From Aquimarina sp. Aq107 (GTDB taxonomy: Bacteria > Bacteroidota > Bacteroidia > Flavobacteriales > Flavobacteriaceae): a DNA stretch of 64,000 nucleotides. This document shows positions 17,939 through 27,210 of this stretch, one piece after another. The stretch is taken from NCBI RefSeq assembly GCF_943733665.1, contig NZ_OX030782.1, positions 3,954,501 to 4,018,500 on the forward strand, written 5' to 3'. Numbering within the stretch: the first letter of the stretch is position 1; every line of letters begins with the position of its first letter. Made by a program: the position numbers and the translations under genes. A model generated the notes under the pieces. That model did no database searches. It was not told the origin of the DNA and saw nothing but the letters and a program-made list of their open reading frames with translations.

Positions 17939-18643
17939 TTGAATTTGCGAATTCGTCTTCATAATAAAGAACAACTTGATAATTTATCTCTATCTGGAAA
18001 AAAATTATCGAAAGCATTAATAAGCTTAAAATTAATCAACAAGCTGTTCGGAAATCATAAGCAACTAGCTAAAAGCACTCTTGATTATTGTATCAAAAAT
18101 CCTAATAAAAAAAGATTTCGAATAGTGGATATTGGTTGCGGAGGTGGCGATAGTATTTATAATGTTTTTAATAAGCTTAATAATAACGGCATTCAAGGTG
18201 ATTTTCTTGGAATTGATGGGAATCCACAAAGTGTTAACCATGCTAATTCTTTATATGCTAAAAAGGATCATATACAATTCGAGATTGGCGATATTCTAGA
18301 TCCTGCATTTCTAATTCCTGATTGTGATATTATCATAAGTAGTCATTTTATATATCACTTTGAAGATGAAGAACTAGTTAATTTTATAAAAAGGATACAA
18401 GAAAAAGGAATTAAGCATATTATATTTAGCGAATTAAAAAGAAGTAAAACTGCTTATATTTTATTTAAGTATTCGAGTATTTTTTTACCGATTTCCAAAT
18501 TAGCCAAACAAGATGGGTTAATTGCAATACGCAGGGCTTTTACTATTAATGAATTAGAAAACATTCTTAATAAAAGTGGCGTAAAAAAATACACTATACG
18601 CAAAAAAACCTGGTTTAGAACCTTAACAAAAATAGATCTTTAA
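17939..18643 (+). CDS. class I SAM-dependent methyltransferase
   Basis: 234 residues from a TTG at 17939 (MNLRIRLHNKEQLDNLSLSG); no in-frame ATG lies nearby upstream, so the TTG start is accepted with caution. Motif I IVDIGCGGGDSIYNVF, the acidic residue at the end of strand 2 (FLGIDGNPQSVNHA) and CDIIISSHFIYHFEDEELV (motif IV) are clear. The fold is the UbiE-like methyltransferase type; the substrate is unknown. It is followed after 2 bp by a membrane protein gene and they probably work together, possibly on a lipid or polyketide. Confidence 0.85.
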   Translation: MNLRIRLHNKEQLDNLSLSGKKLSKALISLKLINKLFGNHKQLAKSTLDYCIKNPNKKRFRIVDIGCGGGDSIYNVFNKLNNNGIQGDFLGIDGNPQSVNHANSLYAKKDHIQFEIGDILDPAFLIPDCDIIISSHFIYHFEDEELVNFIKRIQEKGIKHIIFSELKRSKTAYILFKYSSIFLPISKLAKQDGLIAIRRAFTINELENILNKSGVKKYTIRKKTWFRTLTKIDL

Positions 18644-18645
18644 TT

Positions 18646-19074
18646 ATGAAAGAAATCCTTATTCAAAGTCTCAAGGAAATAAAGGAAACTCCTAAAACAA
18701 TGATCTTCACATATATTATAATATATTTTTTATGGGGATTGGGAATGAATCAGTTTGGTGCAGAAATGGAAATTGCAAGATTTAGTTATTGGTGGCAAGT
18801 AATTACTTGTTATATCTTGTATATGGTTCCGATTTCAATTTTATTAAAAAAATACAACTTCTTTAACCAATATGCATACGGATTAGTAGCTATGGGTATT
18901 CTGGAGTTTCTGGGATATTGGTTACAAACTTCTTATGTATACCCAAACAATCTGCTTGACCAATTATTTAATCCTCAGAATTTTAGTTTAGGAATGGCTT
19001 TGTTTTTTGCTTTATACTTTCCCGCTGGAAACTGGTTGGTAAACAAAGTTCATAGCCTAATTTTCAAAAATTGA
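18646..19074 (+). CDS. four-helix integral membrane protein, unknown
   Basis: 142 residues with four hydrophobic helices (IFTYIIIYFLWGLGM, WWQVITCYILYMVPISILL, YAYGLVAMGILEFLGYWL, GMALFFALYFPAGNWLVNKV). I do not recognise the family. It starts 2 bp after the methyltransferase stop, so the pair is an operon; a membrane anchor or carrier for the methylated lipid is one possibility. Confidence 0.65.
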   Translation: MKEILIQSLKEIKETPKTMIFTYIIIYFLWGLGMNQFGAEMEIARFSYWWQVITCYILYMVPISILLKKYNFFNQYAYGLVAMGILEFLGYWLQTSYVYPNNLLDQLFNPQNFSLGMALFFALYFPAGNWLVNKVHSLIFKN

Positions 19075-19089
19075 TATAAACTTTGTTTT

Positions 19090-20211
19090 TTACTTTTTAA
19101 CCAAGATAAACTGCTGCTCGCCTTGTTTTTTAACTCGATATTTATCTTGAATATCTTCTGCACCTTTTAGATCCAAAGAATCCTTAACATAAGCTATCCA
19201 ATCTTGTCGATGTACAATTACATTATCTAAAACCACATCTGATAAATTAGCATCATCTAACTTAGTTCCCCATAAAGTAGCTTCCGTTAAATCTGCTTCT
19301 GTCAGATCTGATCCATATAATTTTGCATTTGTTAAATCAGAACTTAATAATTCTGAATTGGTTAGATCGGCGTTAGTCAGATTAGCTCTTTTCAATATAG
19401 CATCGGAGAGATTTATTCTTTTTAAATTGGCGTATACCAATTCTGCTCGCTCTAAATTAGCTGCGGGAAGATTAACTTCTGATAAATTAGAATGACTTAA
19501 ATTGATATACTTTAAATTAACTCCTCTTCCCAAGAATATATCTTTAAAATATGTATAACTAAAATCGGATGCATCTAAAATCTCTCTGTAAGATTGATCT
19601 GCTAGATCACTTCTTAATAAACTAAATAGCAATTGCCCTTTTTCTGGACTTATCTTTTTATCAATAAGTTCACCATCTTCTTCATATCTATAGGGTTTCA
19701 TTGCTCTGGACAAGCTTGCTATTCTTGCCTCTAAAACTGGACTAATATTACGTTCACTAGAACCTTTATATTTTAGTTCCTCACTTAGATCAGAAAGCAA
19801 ATTATCCATAATAAAAACTAAAGAAGATCTTCTTTCTGCTTCTATTAATTCATTTTGATTATCAACTAACTTATTCTGGTTAATGACCAATTTTGTTTGG
19901 TATAAAAGTATGACAGAAGGTATTAATGTCACAAACAACCCAAAAAGACCAATTCTAGTAATCCGCCATATGATATTAGAAGAAACATCAGAAACGGTAT
20001 CTACAGAAACAGTTTTCGTTTCCTTATACTCACTTATAGCATTAGTAATACTTTTCTTAAGTTTTATTCCTAAGAGTGGAACACTAGATTTTTTAAGCAA
20101 CCAAAAACCAACACTTTTTTTCTTTTCTTTTCTTTTTTTGATTTGATCTAATCGATCCTGAAGTTGTTGTTTTTCCTTCTCTAGCTGTTTTATTTGTTCT
20201 TGTTCGGTCAC
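19090..20211 (-). CDS. membrane-anchored pentapeptide-repeat protein with N-terminal coiled coil
   Basis: 373 residues. The N-terminus is a highly charged coiled coil (EQIKQLEKEKQQLQDRLDQI), then a transmembrane helix (IGLFGLFVTLIPSVILLYQ), a second short coiled coil, and about 20 pentapeptide repeats of the A(D/N)Lxx type (for example ANLERAELVYANLKRINLSD and SDLTNAKLYGSDLTEADLTE), predicted to form a right-handed beta-helix. The role is unknown; such membrane-bound forms may act as scaffolds. The end (DKYRVKKQGEQQFILVKK) is a non-repeat cap. Confidence 0.8.
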   Translation of the reverse strand: MTEQEQIKQLEKEKQQLQDRLDQIKKRKEKKKSVGFWLLKKSSVPLLGIKLKKSITNAISEYKETKTVSVDTVSDVSSNIIWRITRIGLFGLFVTLIPSVILLYQTKLVINQNKLVDNQNELIEAERRSSLVFIMDNLLSDLSEELKYKGSSERNISPVLEARIASLSRAMKPYRYEEDGELIDKKISPEKGQLLFSLLRSDLADQSYREILDASDFSYTYFKDIFLGRGVNLKYINLSHSNLSEVNLPAANLERAELVYANLKRINLSDAILKRANLTNADLTNSELLSSDLTNAKLYGSDLTEADLTEATLWGTKLDDANLSDVVLDNVIVHRQDWIAYVKDSLDLKGAEDIQDKYRVKKQGEQQFILVKK

Positions 20212-20274
20212 TTTACTCTAGGGTTTGGGATTTTGAATCTCCAATATATTAAAGTTAAATGACTAATACCAATT

Positions 20275-20310
20275 AAAAAAAAGAAAGCCTTTTTATAAAA
20301 AAAGGCTTTC
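20275..20310 (-). terminator. intrinsic terminator of the 73-aa gene
   Basis: GAAAGCCTTTTT (20283-20294) and AAAAAGGCTTTC (20299-20310) pair around ATAA; on the minus strand eight T follow. It lies between the 73-aa gene and the pentapeptide gene. Confidence 0.85.
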
Positions 20311-20352
20311 CAAATCTAACATAATAAAATATAGTCCAAAAAAACCATACCC

Positions 20353-20574
20353 TTACTTTATATAATTAGAAATATCTTCTGTAATACTTTCTATTAACGA
20401 AGCTCGTTCTCCATCATCTACCTGATTAATAATTTTTGCTAAAAGCAGTAAATAACTCGCAACATAATCACTTTTCTTATTTTCATCCACATACTCTTTA
20501 CCTTCAACCGCTATGAAGGTAATTAGATTACGTATAACGTCTCTTAAATCCGAAATACTTAACTCCTCTTTCAT
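20353..20574 (-). CDS. small hypothetical protein, 73 aa
   Basis: Begins MKEELSISDLRDVIRNLITF and continues AVEGKEYVDENKKSDYVASY. Acidic, mostly helical, no signal peptide. I do not recognise a family. It has its own terminator. Regular codon use and a strong hairpin behind it argue that it is real. Confidence 0.55.
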   Translation of the reverse strand: MKEELSISDLRDVIRNLITFIAVEGKEYVDENKKSDYVASYLLLLAKIINQVDDGERASLIESITEDISNYIK

Positions 20575-20782
20575 TTTTCAAGTAGATTTGTTTCTCAATT
20601 TTATAATGAAAGTAAGGTTCTAACCCTCTAAAAATGAATCTAAAACTTTAGAAAAATGATGATTCTCGATAAAAGGCAACTTTCATCGATTTAGAGAATT
20701 TTGTAGAAATTTAAAGGAAAATAGACAGTTAATGAAAGCTCATAAATGTGCTATCATTAAAATATTATTATTGAATAACAGT

Positions 20783-21586
20783 TTAATCTAATTGTTCTAA
20801 CAATTCTTTGGCTTCTAGCTTCTTGAAATTCAAATTACTGTTTGCCAGTGATTTAAATTCATTTTTCGCGTTCTCCAACTTATTAATTTTCAAGAAACAT
20901 AGTCCCAAATACCAATGGGCTTTAGAAGAATCAAGACTATTATTGTTCAGCAATTTTGTGAAAGATTTAATTGCATCTTCATTCATGTTTAGTTCTAATT
21001 GATTGGCTCCTAAGTACAAAATAATTTGTGAATCCAACTCTTGATTATTTTCTAACATAAGTTTTTCTATCAAGATTAATGATTCTTTGTGTTTTTTGCT
21101 TTTGAACAGTTTTTCTATATTGACTAACTCAGTAGCATTATCTCTTTGGGTTAAAGAAGGAAGTGTATTCCAATCTTTATACTCGGCATATAACTCGGTA
21201 TTATCAATATTAGTAAACTGGTTTAAAAGAAATAATCCTGCAATAAAAATGGCTGCTACTCCTCCAACATAAAGAAAAATTCTTTTTATTCTCGATGATT
21301 GTAATTCCTTAAAATATGATTGCTCTACCTCATCTAGTGTATTTGCTATAGATTTTCCTTTATCGCTTTTAAGAAACCTTTCATAATCATTAATTTTCTT
21401 ATAATTAGATTTACTATCTATTAGCTCCCAATTTTCAGTATCGTATACAACGTTCATCTCCTGATAAAGTTTCAAGGACTCTTTTGCTTCTGGATCATTA
21501 TCTATTTTTTCTAAAAAGGTAATCTCCTCTTCTGAAGTCATTTCACCATCAAGATATTTTTGGATATCTCCTTCCATAGTACTCAA
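20783..21586 (-). CDS. membrane anti-sigma-like protein with TPR-type periplasmic domain
   Basis: 267 residues. The cytoplasmic N-terminus EGDIQKYLDGEMTSEEEITFLEKI is typical of Bacteroidota anti-sigma factors lacking the zinc motif. One membrane helix (IFLYVGGVAAIFIAGLFLLN) is followed by a periplasmic part with TPR-like helices (SLILIEKLMLENNQELDS, AHWYLGLCFLKINKLENAKN). The gene overlaps the ECF sigma gene by 4 bp (ATGA type), so the two are translationally coupled, the usual arrangement of sigma and anti-sigma. It probably holds the sigma factor until an envelope signal arrives. Confidence 0.75.
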   Translation of the reverse strand: MSTMEGDIQKYLDGEMTSEEEITFLEKIDNDPEAKESLKLYQEMNVVYDTENWELIDSKSNYKKINDYERFLKSDKGKSIANTLDEVEQSYFKELQSSRIKRIFLYVGGVAAIFIAGLFLLNQFTNIDNTELYAEYKDWNTLPSLTQRDNATELVNIEKLFKSKKHKESLILIEKLMLENNQELDSQIILYLGANQLELNMNEDAIKSFTKLLNNNSLDSSKAHWYLGLCFLKINKLENAKNEFKSLANSNLNFKKLEAKELLEQLD

Positions 21587-22155
21587 AATTCTTTTAATTC
21601 ATTATAGCGTTGATCAGAATGTATTGCGGCTTTTAACTTTGATTTACATTTAAAAATACGTTGTCTTACGGTATTTTCAGTTGCATAGCCTAACTTATTA
21701 GCTATATCAACATAAGAAACCTTATTAAAGAAAAAACCTAGCACTTTTCTACAATTTTCTGATATTTCTAATAATTTTTCTTGAAACAACTCCCATTTCT
21801 CTTGTTCATATGCTGCTAAGGCAATCTCTCTTTCTTCATGAACAAGATCCAAAACACCATCATTTGTTACCCTAAGTTTTGATAATTTTGATGCACGTCT
21901 CCATAAATTTTTACAAATAGTTACAAAATAACCGTCAAAACTAGAAGTGATCTTAAAATTTTTATCCTGTGCTCTAGCTGATAATTGTAATAGCGCTTTT
22001 TGCATAACATCCTTAGCATCATCCTCTGATCCATCATGAGTAATTATATAAGCCTTTATTTTAGGGTACAGTCTGTTATATATCTCCTTAATACCCTTAT
22101 CATTACCTGATATAAGGCTTTGTAATAGATAATCATCAAGCTTTTGATTTACCAT
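21583..22155 (-). CDS. ECF-type RNA polymerase sigma factor
   Basis: 190 residues. Region 2: LQSLISGNDKGIKEIYNRLY, EDDAKDVMQKALLQLSARAQ and SFDGYFVTICKNLWRRASKL. Region 4: LLEISENCRKVLGFFFNKVSYVDIANKLGYATENTVRQRIFKCK, a helix-turn-helix for the -35 element. Same clade as the broken sigma gene at 46035-46605 (shared YF..ICKNLWR). Divergent from the subtilase gene, whose upstream region holds the GGTAACAT motif proposed as its target. Confidence 0.9.
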   Translation of the reverse strand: MVNQKLDDYLLQSLISGNDKGIKEIYNRLYPKIKAYIITHDGSEDDAKDVMQKALLQLSARAQDKNFKITSSFDGYFVTICKNLWRRASKLSKLRVTNDGVLDLVHEEREIALAAYEQEKWELFQEKLLEISENCRKVLGFFFNKVSYVDIANKLGYATENTVRQRIFKCKSKLKAAIHSDQRYNELKEF

Positions 22156-22438
22156 GGAATCTCTAAGTAATTATAGAATACTGTCTTTACTACTTTATAT
22201 ACGAAGGACACAAACATAACTATAATTCATTAAACCTAATAAGGGGAATAAAACTGTTTTTTTATGGGTTAACTACTCTTTTCTATTTGTCTCTTTTCAA
22301 AAAGAAAAAAATATAATCAACTTTAAAACAGATAGCAAAAATAAATTCAACCACCTGAATAACAAATAATTAAAACCAAAAAACAAAAAATAATTCACCT
22401 GCAATTTAAATAGTTAAATAAAATATCCTAAACACTTG

Positions 22439-22470
22439 GGTAACATTTCTACTATTTTCGAATCCGGTCT
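22439..22470 (+). promoter_or_regulatory. ECF-type promoter candidate (GGTAACAT), subtilase
   Basis: GGTAACATTT at 22439-22448, 106 bp before the subtilase ATG. The same 8-10 bases occur at 27042, 33147 (minus strand), 46691 and 55941, always upstream of secreted or Rhs-related genes. Here the downstream GAATCCGG differs from the AC seen in the other copies. The rest of the 22156-22544 gap is AT-rich with no other clear signal. Confidence 0.55.
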
Positions 22471-22544
22471 ATGAATATCAACTAAAAATGTGGTTTAGTA
22501 ATATATCATATGACTTTACGCATTAAAAAAACAAACTAACTATC

Positions 22545-23882
22545 ATGAAAAAAAGTATCGTATTAGTAACATGGATATACATTGCATTAATTGGAGTATG
22601 GGGATGCTCCGTTGATGAAGATATTATAACTCAAAACACTGGTTTCAGAGAAGTTTTAGAAAAAAACACTCCTAATAATACTATAGTACCGGAAATCATT
22701 AGAAATCAAGTTGTGGTAAAATTTACGGATTCCACTTTAAACGAGACTCAAAAAAAGAACCTGCGTTATGATCTTGAGCAAACTTATGATTTTAAAATAT
22801 TACAGAAGGAGGTTTGTGACTGCGATCCTCAAGGGCCGGAATTATGGACAATAGACACCATATTTTCTGATTTTAAAGGTGTAAATCATTTGGTTGAAAA
22901 TTTAGTAACCAATCATGAAAATAATTCGGGAGATGAAGAAGTAGAAGAAGGCAGAGCCATATTTGATTATCAATTCTACATAACTATTGCTAATAAGACT
23001 TTATCTGGTCATTACAGTAGTCGTTTAGGAGATAAAATAATCTCATCTACCAATCCTGATTATGTAAATATTGCAATAGTAGATACAGGAATTGACTATG
23101 ATTATTTTAATGACCCTATATTATACAGTACAAGGAGTGAATATAATGGAAGCTTTGGAGATTCTGGTTGGGATTATGTAAATCATGATAAAGATATGAG
23201 AGATGATAATGGACATGGTTCTAAAGTAGCAAAAATCATTAATTTCGAATTAACAGCTAATCAAATTCCGCATCAATTATTATCTATAAAAGCCTTTGAT
23301 GAGAATGGGCGTGGTAGTTACTATGATATCGTTTGTAGTTTAAACTATATTTCGAAATTAAATAATATCGATATTGTAAATATGAGTTTTGGATGGTATG
23401 GTTTAAAAAAACAAAAAATTCTAAAAAACAGCATTCAATCTATGGAAAACACTGTATTATTTATTGCTTCTGCTGGTAATCGAGGATTAAATGTTGATGA
23501 AGAAATCGCTCATTTTCCATCAGGATATGCAATAGAGAATCTTTTGGGAATTGGCGGTTATGAAATTGAGGTCAGTGAGCAAGTGGAGATGCCAGATTTA
23601 CTAGATTTCATATCTATAGTAGAATCAAATTATGGACCATCGACTATAGACATAGCTGCACCAATAGGTGGATATTTCTATACTATGGATACTGAATCAA
23701 ACCTCACAATTAATCCTATAGGAACCTCTTTTTCCGCAGCCTACATAACAGCTGTTGCCGGAAAATTATATGACAAAGAACTTACTTCATTACAGCTCAA
23801 TAACGCGATATTAAATAGCGCATATAGGATACAACGATTACAAAATTTTATTCAACAAGGTAGAGTGATCGTTAGAAGGTAA
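22545..23882 (+). CDS. S8 family subtilisin-like serine peptidase, lipoprotein
   Basis: 445 residues. A lipoprotein signal ends at ALIGVWGC. A propeptide of the I9 type follows (NQVVVKFTDSTLNETQKKNL, WTIDTIFSDFKGVNHLVENL). The catalytic domain has Asp in NIAIVDTGIDYDY, His in DDNGHGSKVAKI, oxyanion Asn in LFIASAGNRGLN and Ser in PIGTSFSAAYITAVAG, so the triad is complete. Cell-surface or periplasmic protease. It stands between the divergent sigma/anti-sigma pair and the CHAT protein and is probably activated by that sigma factor. Confidence 0.92.
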   Translation: MKKSIVLVTWIYIALIGVWGCSVDEDIITQNTGFREVLEKNTPNNTIVPEIIRNQVVVKFTDSTLNETQKKNLRYDLEQTYDFKILQKEVCDCDPQGPELWTIDTIFSDFKGVNHLVENLVTNHENNSGDEEVEEGRAIFDYQFYITIANKTLSGHYSSRLGDKIISSTNPDYVNIAIVDTGIDYDYFNDPILYSTRSEYNGSFGDSGWDYVNHDKDMRDDNGHGSKVAKIINFELTANQIPHQLLSIKAFDENGRGSYYDIVCSLNYISKLNNIDIVNMSFGWYGLKKQKILKNSIQSMENTVLFIASAGNRGLNVDEEIAHFPSGYAIENLLGIGGYEIEVSEQVEMPDLLDFISIVESNYGPSTIDIAAPIGGYFYTMDTESNLTINPIGTSFSAAYITAVAGKLYDKELTSLQLNNAILNSAYRIQRLQNFIQQGRVIVRR

Positions 23883-23953
23883 TTTAAAAGCATATGCCCT
23901 ACATTCAAAAATTTAAAAACAATAAATCGTAGGTATAATTTCATTACTTTTAT

Positions 23954-24000
23954 AAAGTGTAATTTTCATATTTTTAATGTATGAAAATTGCACTTTTTTT
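23954..24000 (+). terminator. terminator-like hairpin covering the CHAT start codon
   Basis: Arms 23954-23970 and 23980-23996: 17 bp with a single U-G pair and a 9-base loop, followed by T to 24000. The right arm contains the ATG at 23981 and codons 2-5 of the CHAT gene. It would end the subtilase transcript and/or hide the CHAT start site. Confidence 0.7.
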
Positions 24001-26728
24001 CTTGCTACTAAGTATTATTCCCTTCACCTTATATTCGCAACAAGACAAAGATGAGTTTAATAAACTATTGAACTTATCTATCGATCTGGAATTGAAAGAA
24101 CACAAATTAGATTCTTTCTTTAAACATCCAAAAGAACAATATACCTCAACTATTGCAGACAATTATCACGACTACGGGGTCTTTCTATTTAAAAAATGGA
24201 AAAAAACTAATGAAAGAGAAAACCTTCGTAAAGCAATTTTATTTACAAAAGAATCTTTATCAATTAAAGATAGTTTACAAATTAAATCATCCAAATCATT
24301 AGATAAAACATTATATAATTTAGGTGTCTTTAATTCAAGAATACAAGAATATTTTACCGCCATCACTTACCTCATACGGTTATCAGAAACAGGACAACGT
24401 AATAAAAAAATAGTTGCTAATTCAGAACTTTCCATCGCATATAAAAATATAGGAGACTACCACAAAGCTTTAATCACTATAGAAAAAGCTATTGAGTTGT
24501 GTCCAAATGATTCTAAATATGATAAAAAAAGAGTTGATTTCTATTTGCTCAAGGCTGATATATATTCTTCTATGGGGTATAAAAAAAATTCAAGTAAAAT
24601 TAAATCAAGTCTTCAAAAAGCGGATTCTATATTACAATCCGTTTCTTACAACCCTATAATCCAAAAAAGTAATCTGCTTCAAACTGAGGGAAATCGCCTA
24701 TTAAAAACTGAAGAATATCATAAAGCCATTGTTAAATTCTCTCAATCTCTTAAAGGATTGCATCCCTTAGACTCTAGTAATATAGCTACAACACATAATA
24801 GCTTAGGTCTTTCATTTTTAAAAATAAAACTATTAGATAGTAGCAAACTGCATTTGCAAAAAGCCACTAAATATAATCGAAGTTATACGCCTGCCTACGA
24901 AAATCTTGGTGATTTTTATATCACTAAAAAAGAATTCAAAAAAGGATTACTGTTTTATCAAAAAGCTATACAATATACTTTTGATCCAACTAAGACATAT
25001 GATTACAGCGACATTATTAAAGAAGAAAACTTAGAACTAATACCTAATAAATACTATACCCTAAATCACCTTATCCAAAAAGCCAATGGTTGGATGCAGT
25101 ACTATGACCACGACAAAAACGAAGAACATCTGACTCAAGCTTTAAAAACCTTTAGAATTGCGGATAAACTAGTTGATGTTATTCGTTTCGAAAGCTCTGA
25201 ATACAAATCTAAATTATACTGGAGAGAACAAGCTTCATCTTTATACATGAAAGCCGTAGAAGCATCTTTTCTATTAAAAAAACCTGAAGACGCCTATTAT
25301 TTCATGGAAAAAAATAAGGCAATACTCCTATTAGAAGATATCACCAATGAGCAAGCAAAAGAAAATGCTAAACTACCCTCGAAACTAGCTAGCAGAGAAT
25401 ATCAGCTAAAACAAAATATCTATCTATCAGAAAACAAATTAAATACACTAGACAATATATCAAAAGATAGTATTCTTAAAGTAAAAAAAGAAATCTATCA
25501 ACATAAGCGCAGCTATGAGGTCTTTGTAGACTCTCTTAATATCAGCTATCCCGAGTACGCTATTAATAAGCAAAAAGTTGAGGTTCTACCCTACTCGAAT
25601 TTTACAAGGAATTTTATTTCAGATAAGGAAGTTGTATTACAATATATTCTAAATGAGGATCAAGGATATGGAATTCTTCATGCGAAAGGCAAATCCATAT
25701 TTTTCGAGCTTCTTAATCCAAAAGAATTAATTCGGGATATTCATATAGCAAACCATCAAGTTACTACCTGGTTTAAAGATCAAGACGAGTTAAGAACCTA
25801 TCACAAAATAGCACATCATATTTTTAATCAACTTATCCCAGAGAATGTCTACTCATTAATTAAAGAAAAAAATGTAACAATCATTCCGGATTATGCGTTA
25901 CAGCAACTTTCTTTTGAAACATTGATTACATCAAAACAAGAACATAGTTATTTGATTAAAGATACCGAAATTAGATATGCCTATTCTATGAGTTATTTAG
26001 ATCAAAATAAAAACAAAAACAGAAATCCTGAACTCAATTTTTTAGGTGTTGCACCAATAGATTTTAATATTGACAATCTAAACCCCTTAATTCATAGTAA
26101 AAAAGAAGTGACCACCATATCTGATATCGTTTCTGGAGATATACTATTAAAAGAAAAAAGTCTTAAGGATAGTGTTGTCAACAACTTTGACAAATACAAT
26201 ATCCTACACCTTTCTACACATGCTGATGTTGGAACTATAAAAAATCCTTGGATTGCTTTTAGAGATCAAAAAATGACATTGCAAGAAATTTATGCCAGTA
26301 AAAATCAATCTGAAATGGTAGTGCTAAGTGCGTGTAAAACATCTTTGGGAAAAGTCAATAAAGGAGAAGGAGTCATGAGCCTAGCCAGAGGGTTTTTCTA
26401 TGCAGGTACTAATAGCGTAGTGTCTTCTTTATGGTCTGTAAATGATAAAGCGAATCAAGAATTGATGATTGACTTTTATAAAAACATCGATAAAGGATTT
26501 ACAAAATCCTCTGCTCTTCGAAATGCTAAACTACACTACATAAACACTCATGATGGTAGCGAATTATCTCCTTTTTATTGGGGTTCGTTAATACTTATTG
26601 GTAATAACACTCCTATTTCCCTAGATCAAAATTCGTTTAAGCCTTATACCGTTTTCATTCTTTTGATTCTAGTAATTGGCGCTACATGTCTCTATTTTTT
26701 TAAAAAGAAAAACAGAAAGGCTACATGA
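23981..26728 (+). CDS. TPR-CHAT caspase-like protein with C-terminal membrane helix
   Basis: 915 residues. Signal peptide (MKIALFFLLLSIIPFTLYSQ); TPR helices over about 60-460 (for example GDYHKALITIEKAIELCPND, ENLGDFYITKKEFKKGLLFY); a helical linker; the CHAT domain over about 590-885 with the catalytic pair His in ILHLSTHADVG and Cys in MVVLSACKTSLGKVNKGEGV, then GFFYAGTNSVVSSLWSVND and PFYWGSLILIGN. Last, a membrane helix (FILLILVIGATCLYF) and a basic end. A caspase-like protease held at the membrane with TPR and CHAT outside the cytoplasm. It follows the subtilase gene by 98 bp, and the start codon sits in a terminator-like hairpin. Substrate unknown. Confidence 0.92.
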   Translation: MKIALFFLLLSIIPFTLYSQQDKDEFNKLLNLSIDLELKEHKLDSFFKHPKEQYTSTIADNYHDYGVFLFKKWKKTNERENLRKAILFTKESLSIKDSLQIKSSKSLDKTLYNLGVFNSRIQEYFTAITYLIRLSETGQRNKKIVANSELSIAYKNIGDYHKALITIEKAIELCPNDSKYDKKRVDFYLLKADIYSSMGYKKNSSKIKSSLQKADSILQSVSYNPIIQKSNLLQTEGNRLLKTEEYHKAIVKFSQSLKGLHPLDSSNIATTHNSLGLSFLKIKLLDSSKLHLQKATKYNRSYTPAYENLGDFYITKKEFKKGLLFYQKAIQYTFDPTKTYDYSDIIKEENLELIPNKYYTLNHLIQKANGWMQYYDHDKNEEHLTQALKTFRIADKLVDVIRFESSEYKSKLYWREQASSLYMKAVEASFLLKKPEDAYYFMEKNKAILLLEDITNEQAKENAKLPSKLASREYQLKQNIYLSENKLNTLDNISKDSILKVKKEIYQHKRSYEVFVDSLNISYPEYAINKQKVEVLPYSNFTRNFISDKEVVLQYILNEDQGYGILHAKGKSIFFELLNPKELIRDIHIANHQVTTWFKDQDELRTYHKIAHHIFNQLIPENVYSLIKEKNVTIIPDYALQQLSFETLITSKQEHSYLIKDTEIRYAYSMSYLDQNKNKNRNPELNFLGVAPIDFNIDNLNPLIHSKKEVTTISDIVSGDILLKEKSLKDSVVNNFDKYNILHLSTHADVGTIKNPWIAFRDQKMTLQEIYASKNQSEMVVLSACKTSLGKVNKGEGVMSLARGFFYAGTNSVVSSLWSVNDKANQELMIDFYKNIDKGFTKSSALRNAKLHYINTHDGSELSPFYWGSLILIGNNTPISLDQNSFKPYTVFILLILVIGATCLYFFKKKNRKAT

Positions 26729-26765
26729 ATATGATTATCATTTTAGACTTTGTATAAAGCAATAT

Positions 26766-26933
26766 TTACTCAACATTTTCGTCTCCATTACTACTTGATT
26801 GGTTTGTAACCAAATCTGCTTGTATTTCAAACTCTTCTAGTTCAGATAATTCTTTATCGTCTTGTTCATCAATAGTACAACTTTGTAGTCCAACAATCGC
26901 CATGCAAGCAGCTAAAAACAGAAAAATCTTCAT
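26766..26933 (-). CDS. small acidic lipoprotein, 55 aa
   Basis: I read this on the minus strand: MKIFLFLAACMAIVGLQSC is a lipoprotein signal with a lipobox before the Cys, followed by 36 acidic residues (TIDEQDDKELSELEEFEIQA, end NGDENVE). Convergent with the CHAT gene. A GGTAACAT motif followed by GACACTATA lies 109-116 bp upstream, close to the copy at the Rhs operon, so it seems to be a member of the ECF regulon. Function unknown. Confidence 0.65.
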   Translation of the reverse strand: MKIFLFLAACMAIVGLQSCTIDEQDDKELSELEEFEIQADLVTNQSSSNGDENVE

Positions 26934-27017
26934 ACTTTATTTTTTTTTAAATTACAAATTAACTTAAAGGGCTCAACTTCTCTCATATAAAATATTAAAT
27001 GACATTACCCTTACAAC

Positions 27018-27049
27018 TATATAGTGTCTTAAACAGATAATATGTTACC
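27018..27049 (-). promoter_or_regulatory. ECF-type promoter candidate, 55-aa lipoprotein
   Basis: On the minus strand GGTAACAT starts at 27049 and is followed, at base 22 of the motif, by GACACTATA. The copy at 46691 has GACACAATA at exactly the same offset, so both boxes and their spacing are conserved. Confidence 0.6.
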
Positions 27050-27210
27050 TTTATTATTGAGATATTATTTAAAAAAATCAGAATTGACACTGCACTCTCT
27101 GAATAAATTAATCCATAAACCCATTATAAATTTAAAATACACCTCATAAAAGAAGAATATTTCCAAATCTAGAATGGGTTTATTGTTTTTATATTAAATC
27201 ACTGCAATCG

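Noticed and set aside
23981..26728. Gasdermin or CRISPR-linked CHAT defence system
   Set aside because: I found no gasdermin-like, Cas or TPR-CHAT partner typical of those systems; the neighbours are a subtilase and a sigma factor.
27115..27183. Terminator made by ATAAACCCATT and AATGGGTTTAT behind the metallopeptidase gene
   Set aside because: Arms are perfect but the 47-base loop and missing T-tract make a function doubtful.
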